From: Candidatus Saccharimonadota bacterium
GTDB lineage: Bacteria > Patescibacteriota > Saccharimonadia > Saccharimonadales > Saccharimonadaceae
DNA: 39,012 nt
Reading direction: 5' to 3'
Assembly: GCA_028289015.1 (NCBI GenBank)
Contig: JAQGHC010000003.1
Location: 1 to 39,012, forward strand
The position numbers and the translations under genes were made by a program. Shown here in pieces: positions 37,401-39,012 of the stretch (within the stretch, counting starts at the first letter, position 1; every line of letters begins with the position of its first letter). The notes beneath the pieces were generated by a model, which made no database searches, was not told the origin of the DNA, and worked only from the letters and a program-made list of their open reading frames with translations.

Positions 37401-39012
37401 GCGAAACTTCCTTGGCGCCATTACTGAAATTTTGGCCGGTAATAGTGACCGCTTGGCCGCCCGTAGCGGAACCGGCATTTGGGGTGATACTGGCGATGAT
37501 TGGGTTTGGCTCCAGGTAAGTGAAGGCAGCTGGTGCAACAGCGGTCTGACCATCACTATTATGGACAATCACATCGCGAGTACCAGCCGTACTGGCAGGT
37601 GTGGTGACAGTCAGGGTGCTATCATTGACGCGCGTCAACGCTGATGCTGCTGTCGTGTTGAATGTTACCATCACATTGTCGTTAAAGTTCGAACCTGTAA
37701 TAGTGATGGTGTCGCCACCAATCGTCTGACCCGATGTCGGCGCCACACTGGTAATCGTCGGACTTGCCATGAATTCATATGCGTTAGACTGCGTGCCGGA
37801 CAGATTATCATAGCGAACCATACTGACGTCGACAAGTCCTGCACTATGTGACGGCGTGGTGGCAATCAAAGACGTGCTTGATTTCACTTGAATATTGGTG
37901 GCGAAGCTGCCGCCAATGGTGACAGTCGGGTTACCGACAGATACTGGGCGGGTTGCCACGGCAACACTCGAATTTGTAGTGGTATTATCTCCTAGTTGGC
38001 CGCTGGTATTGATCCCCCAGCAATAGGCTTGTTTGTCGATAGTGCTGGTGCAGGTATGGTTCGCCCCAGCGGCGAGCGTTCTAATATTCTTGCCTGTGAG
38101 GACACCACTGGCTGTAACCGCAACCGGTACAATTGACCGAGTTGTCGAATTATTTCCAAGCTGACCGTAGGCATTAAATCCCCAACAATACGCCAGGTTA
38201 TCCGAGGCCACCACGCAGGTATGGTTCGCCCCGGTCGTGATACTGCTGACTGTTTTGCCGGCAAGGACGCCCGTGGTCACCGCGGCCACCGGGACTGATG
38301 AGGCAGTTGTCGAGTTATTGCCGAGCTGACCATTGCCGCCATCTCCCCAACAATGCGCCTGGTTATCTGAGGCGATGGCACAGGTGTGACTCATTCCGGC
38401 CGCGATACTGCTGATCGTTTTGCCAGCTATGCTACCGTAGGTGTCAACAGCCACTGGCACAGTCGACTGGGCGGTCGAATTATTTCCAAGCTGACCGTAG
38501 GGATTATAGCCCCAACAATACGCCAGGTTATCTGAAGCCACCACGCAGGTATGGTTCGCCCCGGTCGTGATACTGCTGACTGTTTTGCCGGCAAGGACGC
38601 CCGTGGTCACCGCGGCCACCGGGACTGATGAGGTAGTTGTCGAGCTATTGCCGAGCTGGCCCTGTGCATTATAGCCCCAGCAATACGCCTGGTTATCTGA
38701 GGCGATGGCACAGGTGTGATTGCCTCCCGCGGTAATGGAAGAAATGGTTTTGCCGGCAAGGACGCCCGTGGTTGTCACGGCGACTGGCTTATACGAAGTG
38801 ACTGCCGAATTATTGCCGAGCTGGCCAAAATTATTATATCCCCAACAATACGCTTGGTTGTCTGAAGCCACCACACAGGTCTGGTAATCCCCGGCCTCAA
38901 TCGAGAGGATGGTTTTACCGGCAAGCACACCCGAGGTGTCGACTGCGACCGGGACTGATGAGGTATTTGTCGAGTTATTACCAAGCTGGCCGTAGGTGTT
39001 AATCCCCCAGCA
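28408..39012 (-). CDS. giant RCC1/TIG/Ig-repeat surface protein with C-terminal histidine-kinase-like module (5' end outside window)
   Basis: An uninterrupted frame of 3534 residues that continues past the right edge; the in-frame GTG at 38928 is not the start. Order from the N-terminal side: RCC1 block A (39012-37955, seven units), TIG segments (37955-37415), RCC1 block B (37415-36455, six units), TIG segments (36455-35720), about 13 Ig-like repeats (35720-30610), a stalk and Pro/Thr-rich linker, TM1 (about 29585-29640), an H-box GHYLRTPISIL with His at 29485-29487, TM2-TM3 (about 29315-29135), a coiled coil with a degenerate H-box (MRNEIAMEL), and a HATPase-like domain (28880-28420). The last has a good N-box (NALIDNAIKF), F-box (LFKPF) and G2 (GAGLSL), but the G1 DxGxG is lost (NTTNAP). 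Outside: adhesion or sensing; inside: signalling, possibly pseudokinase. No SD or promoter is visible because the start is outside. Confidence 0.9.
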   Translation of the reverse strand, partial: CWGINTYGQLGNNSTNTSSVPVAVDTSGVLAGKTILSIEAGDYQTCVVASDNQAYCWGYNNFGQLGNNSAVTSYKPVAVTTTGVLAGKTISSITAGGNHTCAIASDNQAYCWGYNAQGQLGNSSTTTSSVPVAAVTTGVLAGKTVSSITTGANHTCVVASDNLAYCWGYNPYGQLGNNSTAQSTVPVAVDTYGSIAGKTISSIAAGMSHTCAIASDNQAHCWGDGGNGQLGNNSTTASSVPVAAVTTGVLAGKTVSSITTGANHTCVVASDNLAYCWGFNAYGQLGNNSTTRSIVPVAVTASGVLTGKNIRTLAAGANHTCTSTIDKQAYCWGINTSGQLGDNTTTNSSVAVATRPVSVGNPTVTIGGSFATNIQVKSSTSLIATTPSHSAGLVDVSMVRYDNLSGTQSNAYEFMASPTITSVAPTSGQTIGGDTITITGSNFNDNVMVTFNTTAASALTRVNDSTLTVTTPASTAGTRDVIVHNSDGQTAVAPAAFTYLEPNPIIASITPNAGSATGGQAVTITGQNFSNGAKEVSQIVSGANHSCGIYEGQAYCWGLNTYGQLGNNSTNTSSVPVAVDTSGVLAGKTILSIEAGDYQTCVVASDNQAYCWGYNGYGQLGNNSTGQSNVPVATTTTGALAGKTVLSITTGGYHTCVVASDNQAYCWGYNTQGQLGNNSTGQSTVPVATTATGALAGKTVVSIAAGTNHTCAIASDNQAYCWGYNNYGQLGNNSTTSSSVPAAVLTTGVLNGKTVSSVAAGATHTCAIASDNQAYCWGYNAQGQLGNNSTTQSTTPAAVDTSGVLAGKTVSAITAGGNYTCAIASNYQSYCWGVNTNGQLGNNSTTDASTPVAISIVTVQAIAVLFDNQAATNVQLQSPTTITAVAPAHTGGKVDVAVNRYDNKTAVLAAGYTYVGTPTIASVSPNTGSIEGGNTITVNGTNFHDGIRVKVGGIYAASVTLISDTSLSFVVPEGVAPGSVDVMLEDTFGKTATLTAGYTYQLPAPTITSITPTFGSMSGGTRVTITGTGFAAKSDGGTWYSVTFGGTQATAVTYINDTTLQATTPAHGLGVVDVSITNPYTNAVTLTNAFTYTAAAYVFSNTPLTVAATEPGKLTIQARNDSGNPVTSPVDTTIDVASSSTGASFARNLSEDESTRWSYSSVVIPAGKSSVDIWYKDTKQGTPTITGVAQGGATFTQLATVNPPYKLKVTGVSDPIQAGTPSSITVQAVDYAGASLAGYTGTISFSSTDLAAGLPAEYTMTSADRGIKTFVNGVTMGTTGEFCVTATDTTQSSITGQQCNISVASANAGTITKLAIISPAQNFPLGASSSAITVQTQGADASPIPVSTTTTIYVYANSTTGEFSSDQTTWSGTKPFAITIPAGQTAANVYYRDTTARTTTISARDMTSDTADAKSGDYGWVNATQDIVSGTGAAANLVITGKPTLLVNEHGGYTIELQDSGGNAVTASSDTVVRIGSSSATASFYLSDAPTTALSGTVDVTIPGGSMRTTVDMSDSVASSGTTMNTLTVVDGRASTETARLTDGSAAIQIVAAYPANIVTTTSAPSTEAGSPLAMTVQLTDANGVAAPATSDMAVALSSSSKSGQFSLSDSPFTPITSLQFARGVSSATLYYRDTLVGTATLQASRSGLQTTGAPVEVTSSAPVKFGVIGDAKVPLDTSSNAFTVTSYDVYGNVAIQNNSTPVYLYSDQSSTQFASSTSGPWTASSVTIAAGQSSTQFYLKDNTFHVNQITASDTAPLDQPDTGMVNGTQQVTITSQVIDSVVITSATQSIVAGQASQAIDIALRQADGSPALQDGTTDISLTATEGHFIATQNLNDPTINSKVVTRGTATTSFYFTGEKAGSHTMTVSASPTARATQPITITAAETASMDFISGAQSVKSGAASSPLRINFNDTYGNNTTSGSDRTIALSSTCATGTFSESDTNWLATSTIAVAAASTDATFYYKDTSAGTCTISVTTNSLTSASQPITITATAPTRLSITGSLQSMIKGQPRSLAINLLDASGNIVPAETQTVVYLQTSSSGGTFDQASVTFESGTSTRTVTYTDTVAGQAAITARDQADSTDAEGSLTDTAVTVDYSNGTPSVIAFGAPTSTMKAGDTQALTLSLRNEYNEPTTTASPLTLTLNSTNTSGAFLDSAATDANTITTLTIPAGEGAAALYYHQTQSSPATLTASAQGLQSGAATLTILPDSVHEVRFTNSSYIGSNALEIGQSGALTATLYDIYGNVATTVGDVTLYAQSDAPSGSFSDNGQLAIPAGGSSATIQYTQDLAGRYTITADDTPTPSDTQGLRSFTQTGEVINGAPSSFQFDRSSLSLERGGVTDATQVTLLNAHGRIVAAPSGGQTVKLSMLAGTGTFSTAPNGSFSSTLDLKVEAGKTSAQFYYRNDNAQIETRDCTPAVDDSRSCTTSTTNSHRILGAVTTDGASSSKALTAIMSYGAPTRLAFMTPSRQHEANRPSPIMTVERQNQYGKPVPLHSNTTLHLRSTAESGQFGSSKIKWGVNTVTILDSDASVSFYYKDSSTGAPTITAADTLPLSPDLNIVNATQTATILPATSTPPPVASFHVTNISDPQKQGTHSSAVVLPLDADGYVVNSYSGTISFTSSDSDTILPDTYTFNPEVDMGSKTFTNEIAFTTAGEKTVTVTDGDGKTGSQIDITVTDGNTSAVSAIAVTQPASPVTIIRNAASQNITFELHDTDGQPTNAPIGGMPVRLTSSAPTGKFALKPGGPWVSNLVVTVPAGLSFGNFYYMDSQLGKVILSATDWAGAADSAAVANGKLEAAIQSIGIDGDSIVMSRNVFGVLEPSKYLFAHDAAGSIQGQIHNIFNSLNLETNTTTPVSWRTQLRQGVKLLLTNSMSDTSSASIQKDDTTTVAGQPDFYATAEATDTTFDNPDEVVSRQYTIPTSPWKASISSVSPLAMQPNLAFASSAFNDITAAMVSFYQRNALTAPSTAVIKLLNANATDASQPIYTWGATSPNSTVAFTVPANLIVNDTAYRIFVATFDSDGYTTAQALSAPLTLRQTAILPPTITPPPVTNDTALNNESPAVKNVDDTASTTPTTDLTSEQPDEIVPNKPNSARGIFNSPLGTLPSTAITAGDFNLESQIAATYIGTTVVLILLLREAYKEIARTRRNRAIIRREQQLAADRDTFLALSGHYLRTPISILDAAASMAPATQQSLRPIINTLNEKANALLQSSTQRIAAETAPVSTMRHAYLSVFFWLPILLSIGLSYAVVSLLAAASAGTAPDDFQVYVGIILTALILAAFFGTRVIYINNEREKMSRILQKHQEELFQAKNVFMAGMRNEIAMELRALHEIKAQQILPAQIAALIDDGVQRLDSLVAKIGLAAQISTMPTTPEQFTAEQLIHPLIQQRSAAIEDKKLRLIQRHTPAILVQDKRLLGYVINALIDNAIKFNRTNGRIEITTQTHKRGRQLIVAITNTTNAPVGTSANMENLFKPFNHTLQGDDLTAGGAGLSLYLDKIIVEHMGGSIKAERNSAYETTISFKVPVKRER
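30610..35720 (-). repeat. Ig-like repeat array (about 13 units)
   Basis: Repeats of roughly 110-135 residues within the giant gene. Each has a D..GN turn, SSS..G.F, a 'VTIPAG.SS..FYYKDT..G' hairpin and a final strand (TITA). The YYKD-type signature was counted 13 times (WYKDTKQG to YYMDSQLG). The units are diverged at DNA level, unlike the RCC1 units. Confidence 0.8.
36455..37415 (-). repeat. RCC1 repeat block B (six units)
   Basis: Six units of 55 residues (165 bp) with the core HTCVVASDNQAYCWG, GQLGNNST, PVA and LAGKTV. Each unit has two Cys nine residues apart. Flanked on both sides by halves of a TIG domain. Confidence 0.9.
37955..39012 (-). repeat. RCC1 repeat block A (seven units visible)
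   Basis: Same 165-bp unit as block B; the outermost unit is cut by the window edge. The left end passes into the second half of a TIG domain. Block A is offset from block B by 1665 bp, with near-identical sequence at matching places. Confidence 0.9.

Noticed and set aside
28598-37644. Plus-strand open frames of 60-205 codons antisense to the giant gene (for example 28868-29485)
   Set aside because: They mirror the repeat-rich coding strand, lack SDs and promoters, and show no family motifs.
1-39012. Recoded UGA as glycine, as in some other CPR lineages
   Set aside because: Genes with certain ends (the Nudix gene at 101-103, apbE at 17749-17751) stop at TGA at the expected length, and no conserved Gly is encoded by TGA.
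36455-39012. CRISPR-like regular repeats
   Set aside because: The 165-bp periodicity is translated without interruption as RCC1 units; there are no spacers.

Overview
The window reads like a Patescibacteria/CPR genome, most likely Candidatus Saccharibacteria (TM7). The pointers are: UGA is used as a stop throughout; genes are short and tightly packed; ribosomal protein L1 has a long charged N-terminal extension; the translation/export genes secE, nusG, rplK and rplA are in canonical order but pulled apart by small lineage-specific genes; and there is a prepilin-like protein and several very large or secreted surface proteins. The assignment is inferred from gene content; no rRNA gene lies in the window.

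Layout, left to right. 1-1560: deoxynucleotide genes on the minus strand (thyA, a Nudix hydrolase and the start of dcd). 1763-7206: hypothetical genes and the secE-nusG-rplK-rplA series, each part with its own promoter or terminator. 7311-15076: envelope and signalling genes (a membrane glycosyltransferase, a PAS histidine kinase in an operon with a YgjP-like metallopeptidase and a P-loop kinase, a DUF475/TerC membrane protein, a band-7-like protein, cardiolipin synthase). 15160-16151: a secreted coiled-coil protein followed by a prepilin-like protein. 16250-19066: a three-gene flavin redox operon (FMN-binding domain protein, ApbE, NqrB/RnfD-FNR fusion). 19142-22070: TyrA-like dehydrogenase, a Cys-rich small protein, a frameshifted Nudix gene, a PhnB-like protein and a YedK-type peptidase. 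22145-26345: a ricin-lectin/beta-helix surface protein, small unknown genes, a His-rich membrane-anchored protein and a DsbA-like thiol oxidoreductase. 26346-27856: a decaying region with an alcohol dehydrogenase pseudogene and a probable small structured RNA. 27857-39012: a small unknown gene and one enormous gene whose 5' end lies outside the window.

The most striking object is the giant gene (at least 3534 residues). Its outer part has two RCC1-type beta-propeller blocks, each apparently inserted inside an IPT/TIG Ig-like fold, then further TIG domains and about 13 Ig-like repeats. It ends in a membrane segment, a histidine-kinase-like H-box, a second membrane hairpin and a degenerate HATPase domain. 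It looks like a surface adhesin fused directly to a signalling module, attractive for an epibiont that must sense its host cell.

Two themes connect the genes. First, many starts lie 6-11 bases after a good -10 box with no Shine-Dalgarno, suggesting leaderless or nearly leaderless mRNAs, while other genes use ordinary SD-led starts. Second, paired cysteines in the giant protein and the lectin protein fit oxidative folding by the DsbA-like protein encoded nearby.
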